This document shows, one piece after another, positions 52,637-60,383 of a stretch of DNA of 64,000 nt. Source of the DNA: Alistipes muris (GTDB lineage: Bacteria > Bacteroidota > Bacteroidia > Bacteroidales > Rikenellaceae). Positions within the stretch are counted from its first letter, which is position 1. Each line of letters starts with the position of its first letter. The position numbers and the translations under genes are program-made. The notes beneath the pieces were generated by a model, which was not told where the DNA came from, searched no databases, and was given only the letters and a program-made list of their open reading frames with translations. The stretch covers positions 83,437 through 147,436 of the forward strand of contig NZ_CALPDD010000005.1 in the NCBI RefSeq assembly GCF_943193205.1, written 5' to 3'.

Positions 52637-55600
52637 ATGGCAGAAAAGAAATTCATTACGTGCGATGGCAACTACGCTGCGGCTCATGTGGCTTACATGT
52701 TCTCGGAGGTTGCGGCGATTTACCCCATCACGCCTTCTTCGACCATGGCCGAGCTCGTCGACGAGTGGGCCGCCCAGGGCCGCAGGAATATCTTCGGCGA
52801 GACGGTGAAGGTCGTGGAGATGCAGTCGGAGGCCGGTGCCGCCGGCGCCGTGCACGGTTCGTTGCAGAGCGGCGCCCTTACTTCGACGTTCACCGCGTCG
52901 CAGGGCCTGTTGCTCATGATTCCCAATATGTACAAGATTTCGGGCGAGCTGCTCCCCGGCGTCTTCCACGTTTCGGCCCGTGCGCTCGCCGCCCAGTCGC
53001 TCTCCATCTTCGGTGACCACCAGGACGTCATGGCCGCCCGGCAGACCGGTTTCGCCATGCTCGCCACTTCGTCGGTGCAGGAAGTCATGGACCTCGCCGG
53101 TATCGCCCATATCGTGTCGCTCAAGGCGCGTGTGCCGTTCCTCCATTTCTTCGACGGGTTCCGCACTTCGCATGAGATTCAGAAAATCGAGCTCATCGAC
53201 GAGGCCGCCCTCACCGCCATGCTCGACCGCGACGCGCTCAAGGAGTTCCGCCGCCGCGCCCTCAATCCCGAGCATCCCGTCACGCGCGGTACGGCCCAGA
53301 ATCCCGACATCTACTTCCAGACCCGCGAGGCGGCCAACAAGTTCTACGACGCCGTGCCCGACATGGTCAGCGACGCCATGAAGCAGATTTCGCAGATTAC
53401 CGGACGCGAGTACAAGCCTTTCACCTACTACGGTGCTCCCGATGCCGAGAACGTCGTCGTCGCCATGGGTTCCGTCACCGAGACCCTCAAGGAGACCATC
53501 GACTTCCTTCTCAAGCAGGGCAAGAAGGTCGGTCTTATCACTGTCCACCTCTACCGTCCTTTCTCCGAGAAGTATTTCTTCAACGTCGTGCCCGCTTCCG
53601 TCAAGCGCGTCTGCGTCCTCGACCGCACCAAGGAGCCCGGCGCCGAGGGCGAGCCTCTGTACCTCGACGTCAAGTCGATGTTCTACGGCAAGCAGCTCCA
53701 GCCGATGATCATCGGCGGCCGCTACGGTCTTTCGTCCAAGGACACCACGCCCGCCCAGATGCTCGCCGTCTTCGAGAACCTGGCCGCCGCTCAGCCCAAG
53801 GACCACTTCACCGTCGGCATCAACGACGACGTGACCAACCTGTCGCTTCCCGTCGGCGAGGAGATTTCGCTCGCCAAGCCCGGTACGTTCGAGGCCCTCT
53901 TCTTCGGTCTGGGCGCCGACGGTACGGTGGGTGCCAACAAGAACTCCATCAAGATTATCGGCGGTACCACCAACAAGTATTGCCAGGCTTATTTCTCGTA
54001 CGATTCCAAGAAGTCGGGCGGTTACACGTCGTCGCACCTGCGTTTCGGCGACCTGCCCATCACTTCGCCCTATCTGGTCACTACGCCCGACTTCGTGGCT
54101 TGCCACGTGCCGTCGTACGTCGACAAGTACGATGTGCTGAAGGGTCTCAAGAAGGGCGGTTCGTTCCTCTTGAACTCCGTGCACGACGCCGAGACCACTT
54201 GCAAGACCCTGCCCGACCACATGAAGGCTTACCTGGCGAAGAACAACATCAATTTCTACATCATCAACGCCACGAAGATCGCCGCCGAGCTCGGCCTGGG
54301 TTCGCGTACCAATACCATCATGCAGTCGGCGTTCTTCAAAATCGCCAACGTCATTCCGTTCGAGAAGGCCGTCGAGGAGATGAAGCACGCCATCCTCAAG
54401 TCCTACGGCAAGAAGGGCGAGGACATCGTCAACATGAACTATGCGGCTGTCGACGCCGGCGGTGACGCCGTGGTCAAAATCGACGTGCCCGCCGAGTGGG
54501 CTTCCATCGAGGTCAAGGCCGCCGCACAGAGCGTCGACATGTCGCGTCCCGAGTTCGTCCGCAGCATCGTCGACCCCATCAACGCTCTCAAGGGCGACGA
54601 CCTGCCCGTGTCGGCTTTCAACGGCCGCGAGGACGGTACGTGGGACAACGGTACGGCTGCTTTCGAGAAGCGCGGCATCGCCGTCAACGTTCCCGAGTGG
54701 CAGATCGACAATTGTATCCAGTGCAACCAGTGCGCCTATGTCTGCCCCCACGCTGCCATCCGTCCGTTCCTCGCCACCGAGGCCGAGGCTGCCGCTTCGG
54801 GTGCCGAGTGGAAGCAGGGCCTGGGCGAAACCAAGGAGTACAAGTTCCGTATCCAGGTGTCGCCGCTCGACTGTACGGGTTGCAACAACTGCGTCGACGT
54901 CTGCCCCGCCAAGGAGAAGGCACTGGTCATGAAGCCGCTCGAATCGCAGATGAAGCAGGCCGCAAATTGGGATTACATCACCAAGAATATCGGTTACAAG
55001 GAGGTCGTCGACAAGACCAAGTCCGTCAAGAACCTCCAGTTCGCACAGCCCTTGTTCGAGTTCTCGGGTGCTTGCGCCGGCTGCGGCGAAACGCCTTATA
55101 TCAAGGCCATTTCGCAGCTCTTCGGTGACAAGATGATGGTGGCCAACGCTACGGGCTGTACCTCCATCTACTCCGGTTCGGCTCCCTCGACGCCTTACTG
55201 CACCAATGCCAAGGGTCAGGGTCCCGCCTGGGCCAACTCGCTCTTCGAGGACAACGCCGAGTTCGGTCTCGGTATGCACGTCGGTATCGAGAAGCTCCGC
55301 GACCGCATCCAGGAGACCATGGAAGCCGCAATCGCCAACTGCACCAAGTGCTCCGACGAGCTCAAGGGCGTCATGAAAGAGTGGATCGCCGCCCGCGGTT
55401 CGTCGTCCGCTTCGGCCGAGGTTTCCGCACGGCTCGTTCCCATGATGGAGGCCTGCGGCTGCGATTACTGCTGCAAGATTCTCGAAATGAAAGATTGGCT
55501 CGTCAAGAAGTCGCAGTGGATCATCGGCGGCGACGGCTGGGGCTACGACATCGGTTACGGCGGTGTCGACCACGTGCTCGCTTCGGGCCAGGACGTCAAT

Positions 55601-56164
55601 ATCCTCGTCGTTGACACGGAGGTTTACTCCAACACCGGCGGTCAGTCGTCCAAGTCGACGCCCGTGGGTGCCGTCGCCAAGTTCGCTTCGAGCGGCAAGC
55701 GTATCCGCAAGAAAGACCTCGGCGCCATGGCCATGACCTACGGTTATGTCTACGTCGCTCAGGTTTCGATCGGTGCGTCGCAGCAGCAGTTGTTCAACGT
55801 GCTCAAGGAGGCCGAGGCTTATCCCGGTCCGTCGCTCGTCATCGCCTACGCTCCCTGTATCAACCACGGTATCAAGGGCGGCATGACCCGCACGCAGACC
55901 GTCGGCAAGGAGGCTGTGGCCTGCGGTTACTGGCACCTGTGGCACTACAATCCCCAGCTTGAGGAGCAGGGCAAGAATCCGTTCGTGCTCGATTCCAAGG
56001 AGCCCGACTGGTCGAAGTTCCAGGACTTCCTCAAGAAGGAGGTGCGTTACACTTCGCTCCAGAAAGCGTTCCCCGCCGAGGCCGAGGAGCTGTTCCAGGC
56101 CGCCGAGCAGAACGCCAAGTGGCGTTACAACGGCTATAAGCGCCTTTCCGCAATCGAATACTAA
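52637..56164 (+). CDS. nifJ: pyruvate:ferredoxin (flavodoxin) oxidoreductase
   Basis: The product is 1175 residues, one-chain PFOR. It oxidises pyruvate to acetyl-CoA and CO2 and reduces ferredoxin under anaerobiosis. Domain I starts FITCDGNYAAAHVAYMFSEVAAIYPITPSS. Two ferredoxin-like clusters show CIQCNQCAYVCP (about 693) and CTGCNNCVDVCP (about 746). A third cluster's cysteines begin at CAGCGETPYIK (about 812) and CGCDYCCK. The thiamine diphosphate site is GDGWGYDIGYGG and YSNTGGQSSKSTP (about 964-1005). The first two words after Met (AEKKFITCDG) are standard. Confidence 0.97.
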   Translation: MAEKKFITCDGNYAAAHVAYMFSEVAAIYPITPSSTMAELVDEWAAQGRRNIFGETVKVVEMQSEAGAAGAVHGSLQSGALTSTFTASQGLLLMIPNMYKISGELLPGVFHVSARALAAQSLSIFGDHQDVMAARQTGFAMLATSSVQEVMDLAGIAHIVSLKARVPFLHFFDGFRTSHEIQKIELIDEAALTAMLDRDALKEFRRRALNPEHPVTRGTAQNPDIYFQTREAANKFYDAVPDMVSDAMKQISQITGREYKPFTYYGAPDAENVVVAMGSVTETLKETIDFLLKQGKKVGLITVHLYRPFSEKYFFNVVPASVKRVCVLDRTKEPGAEGEPLYLDVKSMFYGKQLQPMIIGGRYGLSSKDTTPAQMLAVFENLAAAQPKDHFTVGINDDVTNLSLPVGEEISLAKPGTFEALFFGLGADGTVGANKNSIKIIGGTTNKYCQAYFSYDSKKSGGYTSSHLRFGDLPITSPYLVTTPDFVACHVPSYVDKYDVLKGLKKGGSFLLNSVHDAETTCKTLPDHMKAYLAKNNINFYIINATKIAAELGLGSRTNTIMQSAFFKIANVIPFEKAVEEMKHAILKSYGKKGEDIVNMNYAAVDAGGDAVVKIDVPAEWASIEVKAAAQSVDMSRPEFVRSIVDPINALKGDDLPVSAFNGREDGTWDNGTAAFEKRGIAVNVPEWQIDNCIQCNQCAYVCPHAAIRPFLATEAEAAASGAEWKQGLGETKEYKFRIQVSPLDCTGCNNCVDVCPAKEKALVMKPLESQMKQAANWDYITKNIGYKEVVDKTKSVKNLQFAQPLFEFSGACAGCGETPYIKAISQLFGDKMMVANATGCTSIYSGSAPSTPYCTNAKGQGPAWANSLFEDNAEFGLGMHVGIEKLRDRIQETMEAAIANCTKCSDELKGVMKEWIAARGSSSASAEVSARLVPMMEACGCDYCCKILEMKDWLVKKSQWIIGGDGWGYDIGYGGVDHVLASGQDVNILVVDTEVYSNTGGQSSKSTPVGAVAKFASSGKRIRKKDLGAMAMTYGYVYVAQVSIGASQQQLFNVLKEAEAYPGPSLVIAYAPCINHGIKGGMTRTQTVGKEAVACGYWHLWHYNPQLEEQGKNPFVLDSKEPDWSKFQDFLKKEVRYTSLQKAFPAEAEELFQAAEQNAKWRYNGYKRLSAIEY

Positions 56165-56186
56165 TCGTTCGGTTGCCGACTTTTCC

Positions 56187-56222
56187 GACCGCGGTCCCGT
56201 GAGGGGGCCGCGGTCTTTTTTG
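56187..56222 (+). terminator. terminator after PFOR, fused to the next promoter
   Basis: GACCGCGG pairs with CCGCGGTC, followed by TTTTTTTG. The last three T and G of that tract are the TTTG of the META-gene promoter. Confidence 0.85.
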
Positions 56223-56250
56223 TTCGTTGCCGGAAAATAAGTTATCTTTG
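56219..56250 (+). promoter_or_regulatory. META-lipoprotein promoter, TTTG-N20-TATCTTTG
   Basis: TTTG 56219-56222, 20 bases, TATCTTTG 56243-56250: a perfect match. The predicted leader is about 60 bases. Confidence 0.75.
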
Positions 56251-56316
56251 CATTCCCGTCGGCATGGCCCGTGATTTGCCGTGTTGCCGGGTAATCGAAT
56301 TCTAAAACAGAAAGCT

Positions 56317-56748
56317 ATGAAAAAGATTCTGGCAGCCGCTGCGCTGTTTTTCGCGATGACCGCCTGCTGCGGCGCGCACAATGACAAACCGCTGGAAGGC
56401 ACCGTTTGGAAGCTCACCTCCATGGAGGGTATCCCCGCTTCGGCCATCGACAGCGAGGAGGACGCCTTCACCTTGATTTTCAACGGCGAGGAAATGCTCG
56501 TCAGCGGCCGTACCAATTGCAACCGCTTCTTCGGCAGCTATAACGCCGCCGACGGTGCTTTGGCATTCGGCAACATGGGTATGACCCGGATGGCTTGCCC
56601 CGACATGCAGTACGAGGACGCTTTCGCGCAGATGCTTGACAAGGTCGACGGGTTCAGCATCAAAGGCGAAACCCTCACGCTCTTCGGTCAGCAGCAGAAG
56701 CTCGCTTCGTTCAAGGCCATCGAGCTCAAGGACGATTCGGTTCAGTAG
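56317..56748 (+). CDS. META domain lipoprotein (HslJ-like)
   Basis: The product is about 143 residues. The signal peptide ends in AMTACCG (lipobox Cys about 17). The mature part is one META domain: LEGTVWKLTSMEGIP, LIFNGEEMLVSGRTNCNRFFGSYNAADG, MGMTRMACPDMQYEDAF and LDKVDGFSIKGETLTLF. HslJ-type proteins are envelope proteins linked to heat shock or novobiocin resistance in E. coli; no role is known here. The start at 56317 gives a clean signal; the earlier in-frame start at 56281 is not needed. Confidence 0.9.
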   Translation: MKKILAAAALFFAMTACCGAHNDKPLEGTVWKLTSMEGIPASAIDSEEDAFTLIFNGEEMLVSGRTNCNRFFGSYNAADGALAFGNMGMTRMACPDMQYEDAFAQMLDKVDGFSIKGETLTLFGQQQKLASFKAIELKDDSVQ

Positions 56749-56840
56749 CAGAAGTCGCGTCGTTCAGGGCTGTCATCCTCAAGGCGGTTCTGTCTCGTAC
56801 CCCCCCCCGGCCGTCGGTATCGGCCGTATACTTATATATA

Positions 56841-56866
56841 AAGCGCCGTTTTTCGGCGCTTTTTTC
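56841..56866 (+). terminator. terminator downstream of the META gene
   Basis: AAGCGCCG pairs with CGGCGCTT around a TTTTT loop and is followed by T5. It lies 92 bases after the stop; the gap contains a C9 tract (about 56800-56808). Confidence 0.8.
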
Positions 56867-56879
56867 GTGTTCGCTCCTC

Positions 56880-57265
56880 GCCCTCTTGTCATTCTGAGGA
56901 CTTCTCCTCCGTCATTCTGAGGAGGTCATCAGTCCGACAAAGAATCTAAAACAAGTGTCATTCTGAGCGTAGCGAACTGACGAACGAAGTATGAGCAAAG
57001 GCTATCGCATAGGCTTTGCCATACGAGGAGGAAGAAAACAAGCGTAGCGCAATTAAGAATCTATCAACATGTCATTCCGAGCGAGCCGTAGGCGACAAGG
57101 ACCCGACGAACGAAGCATGCGCAGAGACCGCTTGCGGGCTATGCCATGCAAGGAGGAGGACAACAAGCGTAGCGCAGTTAATCTGAACAAGTGCTGTAAC
57201 ATTCCCCTTTCCTCGTTTGTTCAGATCGCCACGGTATCTGCGACACCTCGCGATGACGTGTCGGA
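56880..57265. repeat. CATTCTGAG-type repeat cluster in a 600-base non-coding region
   Basis: GTCATTCTGAG occurs near 56888, 56911 and 56957, and GTCATTCCGAG near 57071. Two diverged direct repeats of about 110 bases start at about 56955 and 57069. Each has GACGAACGAAG, an imperfect hairpin and CAAGCGTAGCGCA. A complementary end (CGCCACGGTATCTGCGACACC, given here as a split motif CGCCACGG / GCGACACCTCGCGATGACG) lies at 57227-57260. The whole region 56749-57349 has no supportable gene. Confidence 0.75.
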
Positions 57266-57295
57266 TAGTCATAGCAAGGCCTCCCTCTCCTCCAA

Positions 57296-57329
57296 TAAAA
57301 AAAGACTTCCGGAGAAATCCGGAAGTCTT
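57296..57329 (-). terminator. terminator of the rplU-rpmA operon
   Basis: AAGACTTCCGGA pairs with TCCGGAAGTCTT around GAAA; on the minus strand it is followed by a run of T (57296-57303). Confidence 0.9.
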
Positions 57330-57349
57330 CTTATCGGTTTTCGCCTGCC

Positions 57350-57610
57350 TTATTCGGCCAGCGGGGTGATGCTTACATAGGATTTGCCTTCGCCTTTCTT
57401 GCAGAACGCTACCGTGCCGTCTACCAGCGCGAACAGCGTGTGGTCCTTGCCCATGCCGACGTTCTCGCCCGGGTTGTGCACCGTGCCGCGCTGACGGACG
57501 ATGATGTTGCCAGCCTTTGCGAATTGACCGCCGAACAATTTGATGCCGAGCCGTTTGCTTTCCGACTCGCGGCCGTTCTTGGAACTACCTACACCTTTCT
57601 TGTGTGCCAT
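57350..57610 (-). CDS. rpmA: 50S ribosomal protein L27
   Basis: The product is 86 residues, the normal length. It begins [22 protein letters not shown] without the cleavable N-terminal extension found in Firmicutes, then the conserved [17 protein letters not shown] and [17 protein letters not shown] text. L27's N-terminus reaches the peptidyl-transferase centre. It follows rplU by 21 bases. Confidence 0.98.
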   Translation of the reverse strand: MAHKKGVGSSKNGRESESKRLGIKLFGGQFAKAGNIIVRQRGTVHNPGENVGMGKDHTLFALVDGTVAFCKKGEGKSYVSITPLAE

Positions 57611-57631
57611 GTTGATTCGGTTTTTTGAAGG

Positions 57632-57943
57632 TTATGCAACGATTTCCTCTACAAGGATCTGCGTCAGATACTGGCGATGACCGTTGCATTTCTGGTATCC
57701 CGTGCGACGCTTTTTCTTGAAGACCAGGACCTTGTCGTCCTTCAGGTGCTTCAGGATCTTGCACTTTACCGTGGCGCCTTTCACTACAGGTGCGCCGACT
57801 TTGACCTGACCGTCGTTGTCTGTGAGCAGGACCTTGTCGAAACTTACGGACGAGTTTTCTTCGCCCTGAAGACGGTGAACATAAAGTTTCCGACCTTTTT
57901 CAGCCTTGAATTGCTGACCTGCAATCTCTACTATAACGTACAT
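57632..57943 (-). CDS. rplU: 50S ribosomal protein L21
   Basis: The product is 103 residues. It begins [22 protein letters not shown] and ends with [23 protein letters not shown], the L21 signature that binds 23S rRNA. The ATG at 57943 is used, as longer in-frame sequence crosses the promoter at 57984-58014. It is followed by rpmA, the usual L21-L27 order. Confidence 0.97.
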   Translation of the reverse strand: MYVIVEIAGQQFKAEKGRKLYVHRLQGEENSSVSFDKVLLTDNDGQVKVGAPVVKGATVKCKILKHLKDDKVLVFKKKRRTGYQKCNGHRQYLTQILVEEIVA

Positions 57944-57983
57944 CGAATGCGTTTGGTTATGTTTGATAACATAATTCAGGGTG

Positions 57984-58014
57984 CAAATATACGCATTTTT
58001 ATCGTATAAGCAAC
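57984..58014 (-). promoter_or_regulatory. rplU-rpmA promoter, GTTG-N19-TATATTTG
   Basis: On the minus strand GTTG (58011-58014), 19 bases, TATATTTG (57984-57991). The -33 box is one base off TTTG. Confidence 0.65.
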
Positions 58015-58017
58015 ACT

Positions 58018-58045
58018 CCCGGGAACTTTTTTTCCGCGTCCCGGG
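58018..58045. repeat. inverted repeat CCCGGGA / TCCCGGG in the divergent rplU-receiver region
   Basis: Seven-base arms surround a 14-base loop that contains a T-run. It sits between the rplU promoter and the start of the 58103 operon. No clear TAnnTTTG box for that operon is seen between 58046 and 58102. Confidence 0.45.
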
Positions 58046-58102
58046 CTCTGGCACGGTTTTGGGCTTCGCTGTTGCCGTTCCGGCCTGTTCCGGAGAGTTG
58101 CT

Positions 58103-58474
58103 ATGCCACGGATATTGATTGCTTCCGACGACGAGTTCGCTCGCGAATTGGTCCGCCTTGCGCTCGCAGGGGTGGACGCCGAAGTGCGGTGCGCCGGGTG
58201 CGGCGCCGAGTTGGAGCGTTTGTGCGCCCGCGTGTTGTTCGACATGGTCATCGTGCTGAGGACCGCTCCTTTTTTCTGCGGGCGCGAGTTGATCGGGCGC
58301 TTGCGGCCCGAGGGGTTGCGGCGGCCCGTCGTCTACGTCCTCTCGTGGCAGCAGTGCGAGCAGACGGTCCTCGCTCTGTTGGAGTGCGGCGTCGACCAGT
58401 ACCTTACTTTTCCCGTCAGTTTGCAGCGGTTGCGGGCCAAGGTCGTCAGCGACCTTGCGGTCAATGGGTTATGA
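58103..58474 (+). CDS. pseudo-receiver domain protein
   Basis: The product is 123 residues, a single CheY-like domain. The acidic pair is kept (ILIASDDEF, Asp 9-10). The phospho-acceptor position is Leu 52 in [11 protein letters not shown] instead of Asp. The conserved Lys is Phe 103 in YLTFP. Ser 81 remains. It therefore cannot be phosphorylated by the standard route. It has no output domain. Its stop overlaps the next start (ATGA at 58471), tying it to the HEAT and GT2-like proteins. It was probably a signal-input subunit and may now act as a constitutive docking domain (inference). Confidence 0.75.
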   Translation: MPRILIASDDEFARELVRLALAGVDAEVRCAGCGAELERLCARVLFDMVIVLRTAPFFCGRELIGRLRPEGLRRPVVYVLSWQQCEQTVLALLECGVDQYLTFPVSLQRLRAKVVSDLAVNGL

Positions 58475-59412
58475 ATCTGCTTCTGATTATTTGTGCGGTT
58501 TGTTCCGGCGCGGCCGTCGTCGGGTTGTCGGTCTTGTGGGTCGTCGAAACCTTGAAGGCTCGGCGGCAGGGCGGTTTCCGCAGCGTTCTCCAGCGGCGTT
58601 ACCTCCATATCGTCATGTCCGCCTTGTATTCCGGCCGGGGCGCCGTGCCGCGGTTCCCCATGTTGCGGCGCGTCGGGTCACGGCTCGTGTTGGCCGAAAC
58701 GCTGGCCGGGGTCGTTTCCATGACTTACGGGCTCGACGTCGGGCTGCTGCGGCAGGTCGTCGCGCGTTACGGGCTCGACAGATGGCTGTTGCGGCGCGTG
58801 CGCTTCGCCCAGGGTTACCGGCGGGCGCGTTACCTCGCTTTGTTGGCTGTCCTGCCCGTCGGCGAGGGGATTCCTCCCCGCATGGCACGTTACGGGCGTA
58901 GCCGCAACCGTTACGTCCGGTTCTTCGCCTTGATGACCCGCGTCTCTGCCGAGCCCCTCGCGGCTTTGCGTCGTTTGGCCGACCATGCCGTGCCTTTTTC
59001 CGATACCGAGGTGGCCGAAATCATGACTTGGCTGCGGCGCGGCGCATTGCCCGTCGCTTACGAGCCGCTCGTCGCTTCGCCGTCGTTCAACCTGCGGCGG
59101 GTGGGGTTGTGCGTCGTCCGGCAGTTCGGCATCGAGGAGGCCGAGCCGTTGTTGCTGCGCTTGCTCGACGGCGAGGAGCCTTACGCGTCGGGGACCGAGG
59201 CGCTTTTCACGCTGTGTGCGTTGCATCGGCCGTTGGTCCGCCGCGAGGTTTCCCGGTGCGTGGCCCGCTTGAGCCCGTCCCAGCGGCGCGCGCTGATGCG
59301 CTACATGGCGCAGTGCAGTTACTCCCCGCAGGTGCTGTCGCGGCTTTTCGACGATTCCGAATCCGCTTATTACGACACCATCGTGCGGTCTTATAAACGA
59401 TGCCTGGTATGA
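58471..59412 (+). CDS. membrane-anchored HEAT-repeat protein
   Basis: The product is about 313 residues. One N-terminal helix (about 3-26, LLLIICAVCSGAAVVGLSVLWV) anchors a cytoplasmic part rich in Arg and Leu. Paired helices with HEAT-like spacing occupy about 100-300 (FALMTRVSAEPLAALRRLAD, LVASPSFNLRRVGLCVVRQF, EALFTLCALHRPLVRREV). HEAT arrays bind partner proteins. Genes of this type, paired with a GT2 glycosyltransferase, are known in other Bacteroidetes (from memory). Both ends overlap its neighbours as ATGA. Confidence 0.75.
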   Translation: MNLLLIICAVCSGAAVVGLSVLWVVETLKARRQGGFRSVLQRRYLHIVMSALYSGRGAVPRFPMLRRVGSRLVLAETLAGVVSMTYGLDVGLLRQVVARYGLDRWLLRRVRFAQGYRRARYLALLAVLPVGEGIPPRMARYGRSRNRYVRFFALMTRVSAEPLAALRRLADHAVPFSDTEVAEIMTWLRRGALPVAYEPLVASPSFNLRRVGLCVVRQFGIEEAEPLLLRLLDGEEPYASGTEALFTLCALHRPLVRREVSRCVARLSPSQRRALMRYMAQCSYSPQVLSRLFDDSESAYYDTIVRSYKRCLV

Positions 59413-60326
59413 TTGCGGCGGTTGTTTGTTTCGTGTCGCTGGCCGCCGTTGCCGGGGCCTGCTGGCTGGTTTTGCCCCTCTTGCGGGCGCGTAACAAGCG
59501 GCTGTTGGCTGCGCGCATGTTCGGCACCTCCTGCGACGCTTCCGGGACCATCGGTTTCTCGCTCCTTTGCAGCGGCGTGCGGCGGCTCTCGCAGATCGAG
59601 AACTTGCTGTCGTCCGAGTACGTCCGTTCGGAAGTCGTCGTCGTGGCCGATGCGTCGCTCCGGCGTGCTTTCTTTGAATCGCTGATAGCCCGTTACCGGA
59701 TGATTCGCGTCGAATACCTGCCCTCCGATGAATTCCCCGTGCAGCATGTCCGCAGTATGTGGCGTTCGCGCCGGCGGTGTTTTCGGCGGTTGGTGCTGCT
59801 CGACCGTTCCGAGGATACTTCGGCCGACGATTGGAACGCCGCCGCTTCGGTCGCTTCCTACGATTGGCTGATTCCCGTGCGCGACGGGCAGTATCTGTTG
59901 CCGGGGGTGCTCGAACGGCTCTCGGTCGAGGCGGGGCAGGGGCATCCCGGTGCCGTGGGGGCGCTGCGTTCGTGGGTCGGCGGTTCGTTCGCGCTTCTGA
60001 GCCGTGACGCCGTTGCTGCGGCAGGCGGATTCGGCCCCGGGTTTCTGCGGAAGATTCCGCGCCACGCCCGCCGTTGGCTGTGGGAGCCGTTTTTCTATCG
60101 GCCCGAGTTCCGCCGGGGGAGTTCGCGGTGGCGGTTCCTGGGGGTGGCGGCACTCGGCTGTGCGATCTTCGCGGCGCTTTGGTATGGTTGGTGGGTGTTG
60201 GCGGCGCTTCTGCTCGCCGGGGCTGTCGTTCTGTGTGCCGTCGCCTGTGCGGGGCTTCTGCTCGCCGATATGGCAGGCCGGAAAGTGCCGTGTAAAATTG
60301 ATGTGAAAAATTTCACAGAATGGTGA
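59409..60326 (+). CDS. GT2-like membrane protein with altered catalytic motif
   Basis: The product is about 305 residues. One helix at the N-terminus and two near 245-285 frame a cytoplasmic domain that follows the GT2 pattern: IENLLSSEYVRSEVVVVADASL, then RLVLLDRSEDTSADDWNAAASVASYDW, then LIPVRDGQYLLPGVLERL. Where active relatives have V-D-A-D-S this reads V-R-D-G-Q, and the first nucleotide-binding VVDDGS is VVADAS. It probably cannot bind a nucleotide sugar. The start at 59409 gives ATGA overlap; ATG at 59400 is the alternative. Confidence 0.7.
   Translation: MIAAVVCFVSLAAVAGACWLVLPLLRARNKRLLAARMFGTSCDASGTIGFSLLCSGVRRLSQIENLLSSEYVRSEVVVVADASLRRAFFESLIARYRMIRVEYLPSDEFPVQHVRSMWRSRRRCFRRLVLLDRSEDTSADDWNAAASVASYDWLIPVRDGQYLLPGVLERLSVEAGQGHPGAVGALRSWVGGSFALLSRDAVAAAGGFGPGFLRKIPRHARRWLWEPFFYRPEFRRGSSRWRFLGVAALGCAIFAALWYGWWVLAALLLAGAVVLCAVACAGLLLADMAGRKVPCKIDVKNFTEW
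60303..60316. promoter_or_regulatory. palindrome GTGAAA-AA-TTTCAC before cysQ
   Basis: Six-base arms around AA, overlapping the -33 element of the cysQ promoter and the end of the GT2-like gene. It could be an operator; no regulator is identified. Confidence 0.35.
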
Positions 60327-60342
60327 ATTTTCCGTATCTTTA
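60311..60342 (+). promoter_or_regulatory. cysQ promoter, TTTC-N20-TATCTTTA
   Basis: TTTC 60311-60314, 20 bases, TATCTTTA 60335-60342; each box one base off consensus. Transcription should begin near 60349, which argues against the ATG at 60345 as start of cysQ. Confidence 0.55.
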
Positions 60343-60383
60343 CGATGGCAACCCCGAAAACCGACCTTAAACCCTCTGTCTCG

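Noticed and set aside
52535..55945. 1136-codon minus-strand frame opposite PFOR
   Set aside because: Antisense shadow caused by strong codon bias in PFOR; repetitive Leu/Gly/Asp/Val text and no recognisable domain.
56880..57265. CRISPR-like array
   Set aside because: The repeats are diverged, of different lengths and not regularly spaced, and no cas gene is present.
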